The notes: generated by a model from the sequence alone, not told the origin. 64,000 nt of DNA from Emiliania huxleyi CCMP1516 (GCF_000372725.1 NW_005196456.1:501036-565035), one strand, 5' to 3'; positions 42,051-53,372 are shown, counted from the first letter of the stretch. A program made the numbers and translations.

Positions 42051-44487
42051 ATGCCCTCACCGGAAACTCGAGCGAGCCCAAGCAGCGCCGGGACGCTCCT
42101 CTCCACCGTGATGCTCCTCGCCATCGTCGTCACCACGACGTGGCTGCGGACGGGCGTCGCCCACGACATCGTGCGCCCGCTCTCCAACGTCGCCGAGATC
42201 CCTGCCTCGCCTGCCAGGAGCGGCGTCGAGTTCATCGCTGGGCAGGTGCGCGGGTAGAGCTCTCCACCATACTCTGCCGCGATCCCGGCTGCTGCGAGCA
42301 CGGCGCCGCCCGGTGCGCGCGAAATGACCCCTGCCGTTCCCGCGCACGCAGGTCGCCGAGGAGCACGTGGAATGCCAATGCGAAAACACGACGAATGTGC
42401 GCGCGCCCGCCGCCGCCATGCAGCCCCACCCCTCCCCGCCGTCGATTTCGTCGCCGTCCGTGCGCGCGCCGCCGTTCACTCCGCCGCCGCCGTCGCCCCC
42501 ACTTCCGCCGCCCCCGTTTTGCGCCTCGCCGCCGCCGCCGTCCTCCTTTTTCCCGCCGCCCGCGCTACGCTCAGTCGCGCGCGTGTGCGGCTCGCCTGCG
42601 TCGCCGCCGCCCCCCCTCTCGCCGCCGCTCCCCTCACAGCCTCGTACAAGGGTGCCGCCGTCGGCGCCACAGCCTTGGCTCGCCCAAACGGTGACCCTCC
42701 CCCATCCCCCTCGGTGCTGCCCCACCTTCATCAGAACCAAATCCTCACACACACACCCCCCCACTGCGCCCCGAATCAGGTGCCATCGCCACGTTTCCGT
42801 CGGATGAATTATGTGGAATCGTACCCCTCGGTGGTTTCCAAACCTATTCAAAAATGGACGCTTACAGAAATCGGCAAAAATTCAACCGTCACAACAACAT
42901 TGCGAGAGACGAGGAGTGACTCTTGCTCAAAGTGCACAAAGGGTGGCGCGATTTCGGTTGAAATTCGCGTCACCACTCGCCGCCTCTCGCCGCCGATCGA
43001 TTACGAAGAGGAAGACCGAACTTCGCCCCAACTGCGAAACGATTGCGATTGGCGTTGGCCTGAAGGACTTGCCCCGTTGCTGAATCTCGATGCACACCTT
43101 TCCCTGCGAAATTGGGAGCTCAAACCAGGTCATGTTGCCCCATTGCGGCTTGTCGGAACACACCTTTCGGTGCGGCATTGGGCGCTGGAAGGAAATCAAG
43201 TTCAGCTGATTTCAAACGCTACCCGATACTACTACTCAGCTTCGTCTTGGGCTAGCCATAGATACCTGCTTCTTGATGAGCGCACGGAGTACTTTGAGTG
43301 GCTCTGCACCGTTCGATCACGATGCTTCGGATTGCCACCGGGCTTGGTCTCCCTCGGCGGCAACTCTGCATTTCTCAGCGGCTACGAAGCCGGCTCGGCT
43401 GTTGGATACCTCTGCGTCAAATGGGTGCGCATGCTCGTGAAATCACCTCAGAGTTGCGCCTTTGCCATGGTGCCAACATTGATGGTACTCACGCCACTCG
43501 TCAACAACGACCCGCTGTTGGTTACGCACGGCATCGCGGCATTCCACTCAGGTGTCAAGGTCGCTTCTTTGATTGCAACAGACGGTTCCGTGCTCGTGGT
43601 TGCGACCCCGCTTGCTACAAACTTGCTCCTCGACCACTGCCTGGACTTCGTGCGACACCGCAATTCAGTTCAAGCGAAGCGCGAATTGGCAAAAAAGCGC
43701 CGAAGGCGGTTTAAGGCGCTGCGGAGGAAGGAGCTGCGATTGTACCGGCGGGGCTTTGGCGCCCACCTTGAAATTGCGTGCGGACGCTCGTACTGCTTTT
43801 TCAGAACGGAGAGTGGCAGGTTCGAATGGCTACCATCCTCGTCGACGCGCGTCGAGAGGCTCGCTCTGCTAGCGGAAGGTTGCATTCCATGCTTTCGTCC
43901 CCCCCGCAAGCGGAACGGTCCTACTCCGCCGCCAACCTATGCGAGCTCCGAGACGCCCAATGAGGGGAGAGCTGAGGAGGAACTTGACAGCTGCCCTCTC
44001 GACGCAGATGGCTGGCCATCGGGCACAGGGACATTCTGGCCATACAGGTTTTCGGCAGAGTCGGTCGCGGGCTTCAACCGTCGGATGGTAGCATATGAGG
44101 CGTACGTGGCAACGAGCTCCCACCCCACGCGCGACTGTCGCCCCCCCCCCCCTCACTCCTTGTGCGGTTCCACCGCCCCCCCCTCCCCCCCAGGCCGGAC
44201 CGCAGACGCCGCCGGGGACGCCGCCGCTGCAGCCGGCTTCTAAGCGGGAGTACGGCTGCGCGCTCTGCGGCTCAAAGGACCACAACCTCACCAAGACGAC
44301 GAAGGGTGTGAGGTCGGTGACCTGCCTCTACCACAAGGAGTTCAAGGCCGTGATCGGCAAGGAGGACGAGGTCAAGTTCGTCAAACTGACGCCGACGGAG
44401 AGGGCCGCAAAGCGGGCGGAGGAGGCGGCGAAGAAGGCGAAGGAGGCGGCGAAGGAGGAGGAGATGGAACAGGAGGGAGAGCCGTGA
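42051..44487 (+). CDS. Single-pass membrane protein with Pro-rich stalk, unrecognised large domain and Cys-containing tail
   Basis: Four exons that join in frame: 42051-42245, 42352-42690, 42780-44099 and 44194-44487, about 715 aa. Exon 1 has an N-terminal signal anchor (TLLSTVMLLAIVVTTTWL). Exon 2 is Pro/Ser-rich. Exon 3 (440 aa) has an internal repeat, APLLNLDAHLSLRNWEL and APLRLVGTHLSVRHWAL, with synonymous changes that argue for coding, a basic stretch (KRELAKKRRRRFKALRRKEL) and no motif I recognise. Exon 4 has YGCALCGSKDHNLTKTTKG and HKEF, perhaps a small metal site, then a Lys/Glu/Ala helix. The last intron is GC-AG. Exon 3 looks clearly AT-richer than its flanks, which could mean recent arrival from elsewhere. 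Function unknown. Confidence 0.6.
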
Positions 44488-44764
44488 GCTGCGCAGTGAG
44501 AAGAGCGGCGGCGTAGTAGCGGTCGAGAGAGGAGTTGTGTTGACTGTTGTCTTCACACCGTGTCGGGAGGTGTCCGCGACGAGGGGTCGCGACACACATC
44601 TCGCACGGGAGGTCGAACCATGTCCTCTTCTTTCACTTTCCTGAACGCCTTGCCTATCATCATGGTTGCAACTAAAAAGACCTCCAAGCCCTGGGAGCCC
44701 TCCCCTTACTATTTTACCCTTCTCCCTCGCACAACAGCGCACTGGCACTAACACAGGAAAAAGA
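44488..44764. other. Short intergenic stretch
   Basis: No ORF of interest. It ends with an acceptor-like AACACAG at 44757 just before the TPR-like frame, so it may contain an intron of that gene. Confidence 0.4.
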
Positions 44765-45016
44765 ATGGAAACGGGGAAGGGGAACGAGGCGATGCGCTCC
44801 CGCGAGCCGCACGCCGCCTCCTTCGCGGTGGAGCGGTACAGCGAAGGTCTCGCCGAGAGGCCGCGCGACGCGAGGCTGCGCGCGACGCTGCTCGCCAACC
44901 GCGCGGCGGCGCACACCTCGCTCAAGAACTGGAGGCGCGCGCTCGACGACGCGAGGGAGGCGCTCGCGGTGAGGGCGGACCACGAGGCGAGGGCGGACTC
45001 GGGGCCGGTGCTTTGA
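44765..45016 (+). pseudogene. TPR fragment (TTC4/STI1-like co-chaperone type)
   Basis: The 83-codon frame has KGNEAMRSREPHAASFAVER + YSEGLAERP, then ATLLANRAAAHTSLKNWRRA and LDDAREALAV. The pattern GNEA-Y-EGL-NRAAAH-LKNWR-AL-DAREAL is the TPR pair of Hsp90/Hsp70 co-chaperones related to TTC4 (family knowledge). A stop follows the second helix, and neither a third TPR nor the C-terminal domain appears downstream before unrelated repeats. Read as a fragment or a truncated copy. Confidence 0.6.
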
Positions 45017-45203
45017 CGCAGCACAGTGTGCTTCGTGGTAGCATGAACTCAGAACGGCCCCCCGAGAGCGCCTCTTCGACGCCCACGGGTCCCGGGGGGT
45101 CGGATGGGTTGCGAGAGGGCCCCGGCTATTTTTCGTTTGAATCCCGGAGGCCGTTCGAACATGTAACGTGCGTTCCACGTGCCCGTCCCCAGCAAGGACA
45201 ACA

Positions 45204-46080
45204 TGCTAGCCCAGCAGGCCGCTCCCACCGCCGCCCGCGGCGGAGGCAAGGCGGCAAAGGGTGGCAAGGGCGGCGGCAAGGGCGGTGGCAAGGGTGGTGG
45301 CCGTGGCGCACCAGACCCGCTTTGCGCCGCCGCCCTCAACGCCCGATATACTCGGTTAGAGCCGGCGGAGCGACGGCGGCAGAGGTGCGGCCGCCGGCGA
45401 CCTCACACGGCGTCGAGCGCCGTAGAGACGGCCCCGAGAGCCGCCACCAGGTGTGCCACGACCGCGGCCGCGAGGCTCGTGGCGATGGATGCGCCAGACC
45501 CGCTTTGCGCCGCCGCCCTCAACGCCCGATACTCGATCAGAGCCGGCGGAGCGACGGCGGCGGAGACACGGAGTTGCGGCCGCCGGCGACCTCACACGGC
45601 GTCGAGCGCCGTAGAGACGGCCCCGAGAGCCGCCACCAGGTGTGCCACGACCGCGGCCGCGAGGCTCGTGGCGATGGATGCGCCAGACCCGCTTTGCGCC
45701 GCCGTCCTCAACGCCCGATACTCGATCAGAGCCGGCGGAGCGACGGCGGCGGAGTTGCGGCCGCCGGCGACCTTCCCCTCGACCACGCCGCCGACCCGTC
45801 GACAAGCACGTGCGGACTGCCATCGAGAAGAAGGAGAAGGAGCGCGGCGCATCCGGAGCCCGCGGGCGCGGCGTGGGCGGGCGCGGGCGCGGGCGGGTGC
45901 GCGGGAACCCCGCCAGCGGAGGCGACACAATGCCTCTGGCGGCTCTGCAGGCGGCACGCGGCGCGCCCCTCGCCGGTCTCCCGCACGCTCCTGAGGGCCG
46001 AGAGGGCCGAGAGGCGGGGTTGGTGACCCGGGGGCATGGGCGATGCGGCCCGCGCCGCGCGCGGGCGCGTGGCAGCCCGT
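45204..46080 (+). other. Repeat-built open region, product unclear
   Basis: From a Met at 45204 (MLAQQAAPTAARGGGKAAKG) with KGGGKGG units, the DNA enters 2.5 copies of a ~186-bp repeat (starts about 45307, 45491 and 45679), then a basic, Arg/Gly-rich stretch (KHVRTAIEKKEKER in one frame). All three forward frames and one reverse frame stay open over most of it because of base composition, so the coding frame cannot be decided. Could be a short basic RNA- or DNA-binding protein with a repeat-filled intron, or non-coding. Confidence 0.3.
45305..45770. repeat. ~186-bp tandem repeat, 2.5 copies
   Basis: Unit begins GCGCCAGACCCGCTTTGCGC and ends CGAGGCTCGTGGCGATGGAT. Copies 1 and 2 differ by small indels (for example ACACGGAG in copy 2); the third copy is cut short at CGGCGACC. 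Confidence 0.9.
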
Positions 46081-46552
46081 GAGTGCCGAGATCGGGTCTG
46101 TGCTTCGACGTAGCATGGGCCCCCGGAGGCCCATCTACAGCAGCGGCGAAGTGAGCGTGTTTGTGGTGTTGGTGTGACGTCTGAGCTTGGATCTGTGACT
46201 AAAGCCGCTTACCACTGATGGATCCCCACCCGAATAACACACAGTGAGCGCCCCAGCACTTCACTACGCCCTCCGCGCGAAATCGCTAGTGGTGCTTTGT
46301 GGCAGCACATTGTGCTTTGTGGCAGCACGGGTGCGGTGCCCGAGACCGAGGGCGGAGAGAGGCGGAGCCAGAGGGGTATTAGTGAGTGAGACACACCGGA
46401 GGAATTACAACTGCTCTGGCGAGTAGAGGCACACGCACGCTCTCCCGAGGTCTCTTGGAGCAGAGCCCCGGCGAGCCCTCGAATGGGTCCCTCGAGAGAG
46501 GGTACCCTGGGTGTGTGGGTGGGCGGGGCCTCCACTCGCCCGAGACCTGCTA

Positions 46553-49500
46553 TGGCGGAGACGGTCTCTTCCCTGGGCAGCCTTTCCAAGGAGGCGGCGA
46601 TGGCGGCTGTGCGAGGCGACGAGGCGGCGCTGCTGGCGTGGCTCGACAGCGGCGGGCGGGTCAACGCAACTGGCCGGACGGGCGATGCGAACGGCATCAC
46701 CGTGCTGATGTACGCCGCCCAGCAAGGCCACGAGCGGGTGGTCGAGCTGCTGCTGCAGCGCGGCGCGCAGGTCAACATGCAGAACAGCCACGGCATCAAT
46801 TCACTGATGGTCGCCGCCAGCAGCGGCCACGAGCGGGTGGTCGACTTGCTGCTACGGCACGGCGCGGAGATCAACGTGCAGGACAGCAAAGGACTTACAG
46901 CGCTGATGGACGCCGCTAACAACGGCCACGAGCGGGTGGCCGAGCTGCTGCTTCGGCGCGGTGCGGAAATAAACCTGCAGGACAGCAACGGCCGCACCGC
47001 GCTGATGTTCGCCGCCCAGGAGGGCCACGAACGGGTGGTCGAGCTGCTGCTGCAGCGCGGCGCGGAGGCCAACCTGCAGGACAGCGACGGCGGCACCGTG
47101 CTGATGCTGTCCGCCCAGCACGGCCACGAGCGGGTGGTCGAGCTGCTGCTTCAGCGCGGGGCGGAAATAAACCTGCAGGACCGCAAAGGCCGCACCGCGC
47201 TGATGTTCGCCGCCATCCAAGGCCACGAGCGGGTGGTCGACTTGCTGCTTCAGCGCGGGGCGGAGATCAGCCTGCAGGACAGCAACGGCTCCACCACGCT
47301 GATGGCCGCCGCCCAGGAGGGCCACGAGCGGGCGGTCGAGCTGCTGCTTCAGCGCGGGGCGGAAATAAACCTGCAGAACAGCGGCGGCGGCACCGCGCTG
47401 ATGTGCGCCGCCTTCTTCAACCGCCCCGCCGTCGTGCGGCGCTTGCTGCGGGCGGGCGTGGACACGGCACTGCGCTCTGAGGACGGCAAGACAGCGCTGC
47501 AGATGGCCAAGGAGAAGGGCCACGCCGCGTGCGTCGAGGCCTTCCGGCAGCACGTCACGGAGGTGACCAAGGCGGGCCGGCGCGAGGGGGCGGCGGGCGG
47601 TGGCGCGGGCGGCGCTTCCTCGGGCGAGGCGGCGGCGGGGGCGGGGGCCGCGGCTTCTTCCGGCGGCGTTTCCGAAGGGGTCATGCTAGCGGCGGAGCGA
47701 GGCGAGGAGGCGGCGCTGCTGGCGTGGCTCGACGGCGGCGGGCGGGTCGACGCGACGTGCGAGAGAGGCGAGGCGAGCGGCATCACGTTGCTGATGGGCG
47801 CCGCCCTCAACGGCCACGAGCGGGTGGTCGAGCTGCTGCTGCAGCGCGGCGCGGAGATCAACAAGCAGGACAGCGACGGCGTCACCGCGCTGATTCGCGC
47901 CGCCGCCAACGGCCACGAGCAGGTGGTCGAGCTGCTGATTCGGCACGGCGCGGAGATCAACCTGCAGACCAGCAACGGCTACACCGCGCTGAGTTGCGCC
48001 ACCCACCAAGGCCACGAGCGGGTGGTCGACCTGCTGCTGCAGCGCGGGGCGAAGATCAACCAGCAGAACAGCGGGGGCAGCACCGCGCTGCTGCTCGCCG
48101 CCGGCAACGGCCACGAGCGGGTGATCGACTTGCTGATTCGGCGCGGCGCTGAGGTCAACCTGCAGGACAGCGACGGCTGGACCGCGCTGATATGCGCCGC
48201 CATCCAAGGCCACCCCGCCATCGTGCTCCGCCTGCTGCGGGCGGGCGCAGACGCGGCGGCGCGCTCTGAGGATGGCGGAACGGCGCTGCAGTGGGCGAAG
48301 GAGAATGGCAACGCCGAGTGTGTGCGCGCCCTCGAGGAGCATGCGGCGGCGGAGGCGGCGGCGGAGGCAACGGCAAGGGAGGTGGAGAGAGCCGCGGCAG
48401 AGGCGGAGGCGGCGCGGCATGCCGAGGCGCTGCTGGCGGAGGAGGAGGCGGAGAAGGAGGAGCGCGCAAAGAGCAACACGGGCAAGAAGAAGAAGAAGAA
48501 GAAGAAGAGCGGCGGCGGCGAGGCACTTGTCTCGGCGCCTGGCCCCAGCGCCACCGCCGCTCTGCCGCCGCCAATCCCTCCGCCAGCCCCATCTCCTCCG
48601 CCCGCCGACGCAGCCGCCATCGCCGCGGCGGACGAGGCGCTGCAGCAGGCCGTGGCCGCTGGCTCGTACGAGGGCGTGGCCAGCGCGCTGGAGGCGTGCA
48701 GCGGCCTCGCGAGCCCGGCCGTGCTGGCGGCGGCGAGGCGCGCGCACGACGAGCTCAAGGAGGCGCGGAGGCGGGACAGCCAGCGGCTGCGCAAGGCGCA
48801 TGGCGCGGCGATGGGCGCGCTCAAGTCGCTCGACACCGCAGACAGCCCCTCCGCGCTGCGTGCGGGCATCGCCGCCGCCAGGACGCACGTGGGCGCGTTG
48901 CCTGCGTTGGCCGAGGAGGTGAGCGCGGCGGAGTCGAAGCTGGAAACTCTGTCTGTCGCCGCCGCGCCGGCCGCGGCGGAAGCGGCTGTTGCTCGGCCCG
49001 TCGAGCTAGCCCTGTCGGACCTCACCGCGGCTACCGACGGGTTTGCGGAGGGCAAGCTGATTGGCAGCGGCGGCTTCAGCCACGTCTACGAGGCGTCGGC
49101 CGACCTCCACCTCTCCCTCGCCGCGCCGCCGCAGCTGCGCCACCTGCCGCTCGTCGTCAAGCGGGCAAAGTCGGGCCAGTCGGGCGGCTTGTCGCGGGCA
49201 GAGCTCGAGGTGAAGCTTCTCAAGGCGGTGAGCCACCCGCACTTGCTGCCGCTGCTCGGCTACTGCCTCTCGCCCGACGGCGTCTGCCTCCTCTCGCCGC
49301 TGATGCGCGGCGGCTCGCTCGAGGCGCGGCTGCGCATCTCGGATCCCGACCGCGCTGCGCAGCTCCGGCGGTTGGGCATGGAAGAGCCGCCGAGGCCGCT
49401 GACGTGGCGGCAGCGCGTTCGTGTCGCTTGCGAGGCGACCGAGGCGCTCGTCTACCTCCACTCGAAGGGCATCGTGCACCGCGACGTCAAGCCGGACAAC

Positions 49501-50376
49501 ATCCTGCTCGACGAGGAGCTGACCGCCGTGCTCGCCGACACGGGCTTCGCCAAGGACCAGCGTCCCGACGCCTCTGTCCGCTGTCGCTCGACCGCCCTCT
49601 ACATGTCCACTGGCTACCTCTGCCCCTCCATCTCCAAGGGGGGCGAGTACTCGAGCAAGACGGACGGCTACGCCATCGGCATCACCCTCCTCGTCTGCCT
49701 CACCAACCGGTCCGAGGTGCAGCTCACCGACCGGTGCGAGGACGAGTTCGAGGAGGACTGGACCGACATCGACGCGGCGAAGCTCTCGGACGTGGCTGCG
49801 GGCTGGCCAGTCATCGCGGCACGCGCGGTAAAGGATCTCGCGAAGGCGGACGGAAAGAGCCTCTGCCACGACAGCCTGCGCAAGCGGCCCACGCTGCCCG
49901 AGGTGCTGCTAGCTCTCCGGGCGCTGCTTTCTGGCGCGCAGGGCGGGGCGGGGGTGGAGGAGGCTGCGCCGGCACCTGGAGACGAGGCCGCTGCGGCAGC
50001 CGCCCGCACCACCGGCTACGAGCCTTCGCCGCTCTCGGTGCAGGTGCGCGGCATGCGCACGGGCGGCGACGCGCAGGCGCGCATCCAGGACAACATGCTG
50101 CTCGCCTTCAAGACGCTGATGCCGCGCCTCGACGCCGTCTACGCTTCGCACTCTGCGGCGGCGCCCGACGGCTTCGAGGAGCGCATCAACTTTTGGCACC
50201 GCGAGTGCGGCCTGCCGACCGAGCTGCGGAGGCAGCTGCACTCGCTGCGCATCTGGGCGAACGCGGCGAGGCACCACGACGCGGCGAGGTGGAGGAGGGA
50301 CGGGCCGCGCAGCGAGCGGGAGGCGTCGCGGCTCGTGGCCGCGATGACGGAGGCGATCGGGGCGATCGAGGGGTGA
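46553..50376 (+). CDS. Ankyrin-repeat protein kinase-like protein (RLK/Pelle-type) with C-terminal helical domain
   Basis: Intron-less; Met at 46553 (MAETVSSLG) preferred, 46483 possible. Fifteen ankyrin repeats in two blocks (9 and 6), unit GHERVVELLLQRGAEINLQD. Each block starts GDEAALLAWLDSGGRVNAT or a variant and ends LLRAGxDxxxRSEDGxTALQ, so the whole block was duplicated. A coiled, Lys-rich linker (KKKKKKKK) and a Pro/Ala region follow. Kinase region about 49010-49930: LIGSGGFSHVYEA (Gly loop), LVVKRAK (Lys), GIVHRDVKPDNILLD (catalytic loop), ADTGFAK where DFG is expected, and GYLCPS with no APE Glu. The tail (FEERINFWHRECGLPTELRR, LRIWANAARHHDAARW) looks like a small helical, HEPN-like domain (weak). 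HRD is intact, so activity is possible, but the DTG and the lost Glu make it doubtful. Role: scaffold or signalling. Confidence 0.88.
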
Positions 50377-50432
50377 ATACAGTCGCTGCGCTAGCGGTCT
50401 TGAGGCCTCGTGATCGTCTCTCTTTTGTGTCT

Positions 50433-51049
<617 letters not shown>

Positions 51050-51055
51050 CTTCGG

Positions 51056-51372
51056 CCGGCGCCTTGCACCCGGCCCGCGGCCGGCACCGCCTCGCCCCAC
51101 AACTGACCGCCCTGCGGCCCCTGCGCAGGCGTACCACAGGCGTCGCTCAAAACGACGCCGGGTGTGGGCTGCTCCCTTGACCCGTCACCCGCCGCGGCCC
51201 GTGCGGCGCGCCGAGGCGGCGCCGAGGCCGGCGCCTTGCACCCGGCCCGCGGCCGGCACCGCCTCGCCCCACAACTGACCGCCCTGCGGCCCCTGCGCAG
51301 GCGTACCACAGGCGTCGCTCAAAAAGCGACGCCGGGTGTGGGCTGCTCCCTTGACCCGTCACCCGCCGCGCC
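51056..51372. repeat. ~174-bp tandem repeat, two copies
   Basis: GCCGGCGCCTTGCACCCGGC through GACGCCGGGTGTGGGCTGCT to CCTTGACCCGTCACCCGCCG occurs at 51056-51190 and, after a 40-bp spacer, at 51230-51372; copy 2 has an extra AG in AAAAAGCGACG. Rich in self-complementary GGCCGCGGGCC-type words. Confidence 0.9.
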
Positions 51373-51568
51373 CTCGCCCGGCCGCCTCACCGCTCACGGA
51401 GCGCTCGGCTGCTCGCCGCCGCCGCTGCGCGTCCCGCGCCGCCACGCATGCCCCTTGCCCTGACGCGCGCGCTCTGCAGCGGCAGAGCGCGCGTCTGTCA
51501 CAGACGGAGCAGCGACCGCTGCAGCGGTCGCTGCTCCGCCCCTCCGTCGCGCGCGCCGCGCGCGCGCT

Positions 51569-51604
<36 letters not shown>

Positions 51605-51860
51605 CCCTCCTCGCCGTCTTCCCCACCCTACGCTCTGTTGTAAACTCTGTTGCGCGCGCGCGTACGCCGCGCGCTGGGCGCCCCCGCCCCCACCCCCGCC
51701 CCCGCCCCCGTTGGCCAAAGTACAGGTTTCGATCCGGGCCACCGCAAATTTTGATCAGCAAATTTCGAGGGGCGGCCGCAAATTTTGAGGTAGATTTTGA
51801 TTGTCAAAATGTGTCCGTCTTGGCACAGGATAGAGCATATAGGCGGCGAACACCCAGGTG

Positions 51861-52712
51861 CGCAGGGACATCGCGACTCTGCCCGCTCGCTCGACCCTTT
51901 TGCCGCGAGAGGGCGCCGGCCGCGTGTAAGAGGTGGCTGGCGCCCTGAGGCGGCAATTGGTGGCGTGGGGAGTGCGGAGAACGCTACTGGCGGCGTGACA
52001 GGGCCTCTCTCGGTTGCGTGTGCCGCCCATCGGCACGCGGGTGCGCAGACATCGCGCGACTCTGCCCGCTCGCTCGACCCTTTTGCCGCGAGAGGGCGCC
52101 GGCCGCGTGTAAGAGGTGGCTGGCGCCCTGAGGCGGCAATTGGTGGCGTGGGGAGTGCGGAGAACGCTACTGGCGGCGTGACAGGGCCTCTCTCGGTTGC
52201 GTGTGCCGCCCATCGGCACGCGGGTGCGCAGACATCGCGACTCTGCCCGCTCGCTCGACCCTTTTGCCGCGAGAGGGCGCCGGCCGCGTGTAAGAGGTGG
52301 CTGGCGCCCTGAGGCGGCAATTGGTGGCGTGGGGAGAGTGCGGAACGCTACTGGCGGCGTGACAGGGCCTCTCTCGGTTGCGTGTGCCGCCCATCGGCAC
52401 GCGGATGCGCAGACATCGCGCGACTCTGCCCGCTCGCTCGACCCTTTTGCCGCGAGAGGGCGCCGGCCGCGTGTAAGAGGTGGCTGGCGCCCTGAGGCGG
52501 CAATTGGTGGCGTGGGGAGTGCGGAGAACGCTACTGGCGGCGCGACAGGGCCTCTCTCGGTTGCGTGTGCCGCCCATCGGCACGCGGGTGCGCAGACATC
52601 GCGACTCTGCCCGCTCGCTCGACCCTTTTGCCGCGAGAGGGCGCCGGCCGCGTGTAAGAAGTGGCTGGCGGCCTGGCGCCCTGAGGCGGCATTTGGTGGG
52701 GTCAGCGTGCGG
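51861..52712. repeat. ~182-bp satellite array, about 4.5 copies
   Basis: Unit includes ACTCTGCCCGCTCGCTCGAC, CCTTTTGCCGCGAGAGGGCG, GGCGGCAATTGGTGGCGTGG and GTGTGCCGCCCATCGGCACG. Starts at about 51876, 52056, 52239, 52423 and 52605. Neighbouring copies differ by CGCGCGAC/CGCGAC and a few bases. Both strands stay open over long stretches, an effect of the repeat. It sits directly next to telomeric repeats, as subtelomeric satellites do. Confidence 0.92.
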
Positions 52713-52790
52713 TGCTGAGTCTTACTCGTCGGCGCTGGGGCCAGATCCCAGCGCAGAACTCTGCAACGCTGGCATACAAACACAAGAAGA

Positions 52791-52833
52791 CTAACCCTAA
52801 CCCTAACCCTAACCCTAACCCTAACCCTAACCC
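52791..52833. repeat. Interstitial telomeric tract 1, (CCCTAA)n
   Basis: About seven perfect CCCTAA units, then CTAGGTCAGCG. The same roughly 90-bp flank (GGTCAGCGTG...GCTGAGT...GCGCTG...GGGCCAGATCCCAGCGCAGA...AACGCTGGCATA) precedes both tracts, so flank plus telomeric tract is itself a duplicated unit. Confidence 0.95.
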
Positions 52834-52929
52834 TAGGTCAGCGTGTGGGGCTGAGTTTAGTCGTCGGCGCTGTGGGGCCAGATCCCAGCGCAGAACCCTG
52901 CAACGCTGGCATATACAGACACAACCAGA

Positions 52930-52999
52930 CTAACCCTGACCCTAACCCTAACCCTAACCCTAACCCTAACCCTCTAACCCTAATAACCCTAACCTAACC
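52930..52999. repeat. Interstitial telomeric tract 2, (CCCTAA)n with degenerate ends
   Basis: Begins CTAACCCTGACCCTAACCC, runs about seven units and decays through CTCTAACCCTAATAACCCTA. The C-rich strand is on +, so by the usual rule the chromosome end should lie to the left, yet 52 kb of genes lie there. Confidence 0.93.
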
Positions 53000-53179
53000 C
53001 ACCCCCCAACTCCACACCGCAAATTTGAAAGATCTTGATGAAAATCAGGCCCGACTGCAAATTTCTTCAAAATTTTCGCAGGCGCGGAGCGCCTGCAGAT
53101 TTTGAAATAAATTCGACAAAATTGGTACCTGGCCCAACGCCCCCGCCCCCGCCCCCGCTCCCAAGCGCCCCTTCCCCGG

Positions 53180-53372
53180 TAGGTGTGCGTAGAAAGTGGA
53201 ACCAATCGAGAGGTCGCAGAAGCCGCCGTGTGTGACACGTATTGCGGCACGTGGGTGAGACAGAGCCCCGGCGGGGCGCGCGCGCGCTGCTGCGCGGTGC
53301 GCGCAGCGCGGCGCAACAGGCGTTTTTTATGCAAACAGCAAACGGGACGGCCTGCGCAGCCTCTAACTATTC
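53180..53372 (+). repeat. Dispersed repeat, longer copy (shorter copy at 26324-26395)
   Basis: GGTGTGCGTAGAAAGTGGAA + CCAATCGAGAGGT at the left end and ACGGCCTGCGCAGCCTCTAA + CTAT at the right end match 26324-26395. The GC-rich middle (CGCGCGCTGCTGCGCGGTGC, self-complementary) is absent from the short copy. Confidence 0.7.

Larger units (their letters stand above)
45008..46335. repeat. Scattered 17-bp near-palindromes GTGCTTTGNGGCAGCAC
   Basis: Five close copies: 45009 (GTGCTTTGACGCAGCAC), 45028 (GTGCTTCGTGGTAGCAT), 46092 (GTGCTTCGACGTAGCAT), 46292 (GTGCTTTGTGGCAGCAC) and 46312 (the same). Each can fold with GTGCT/AGCAC arms. They border the 186-bp repeat region on both sides. Confidence 0.65.

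Noticed and set aside
46852..48888. Long antisense ORFs (233-400 codons) opposite the ankyrin gene
   Set aside because: They mirror the 99-bp ankyrin codons on the other strand in a GC-rich genome; they carry no motif of their own, while the plus frame is 1,270 codons with clear domains.
51628..52783. Minus-strand ORFs of 230-342 codons
   Set aside because: They exist only because the satellite unit lacks stops in those frames; every unit codes the same residues and no domain is visible.
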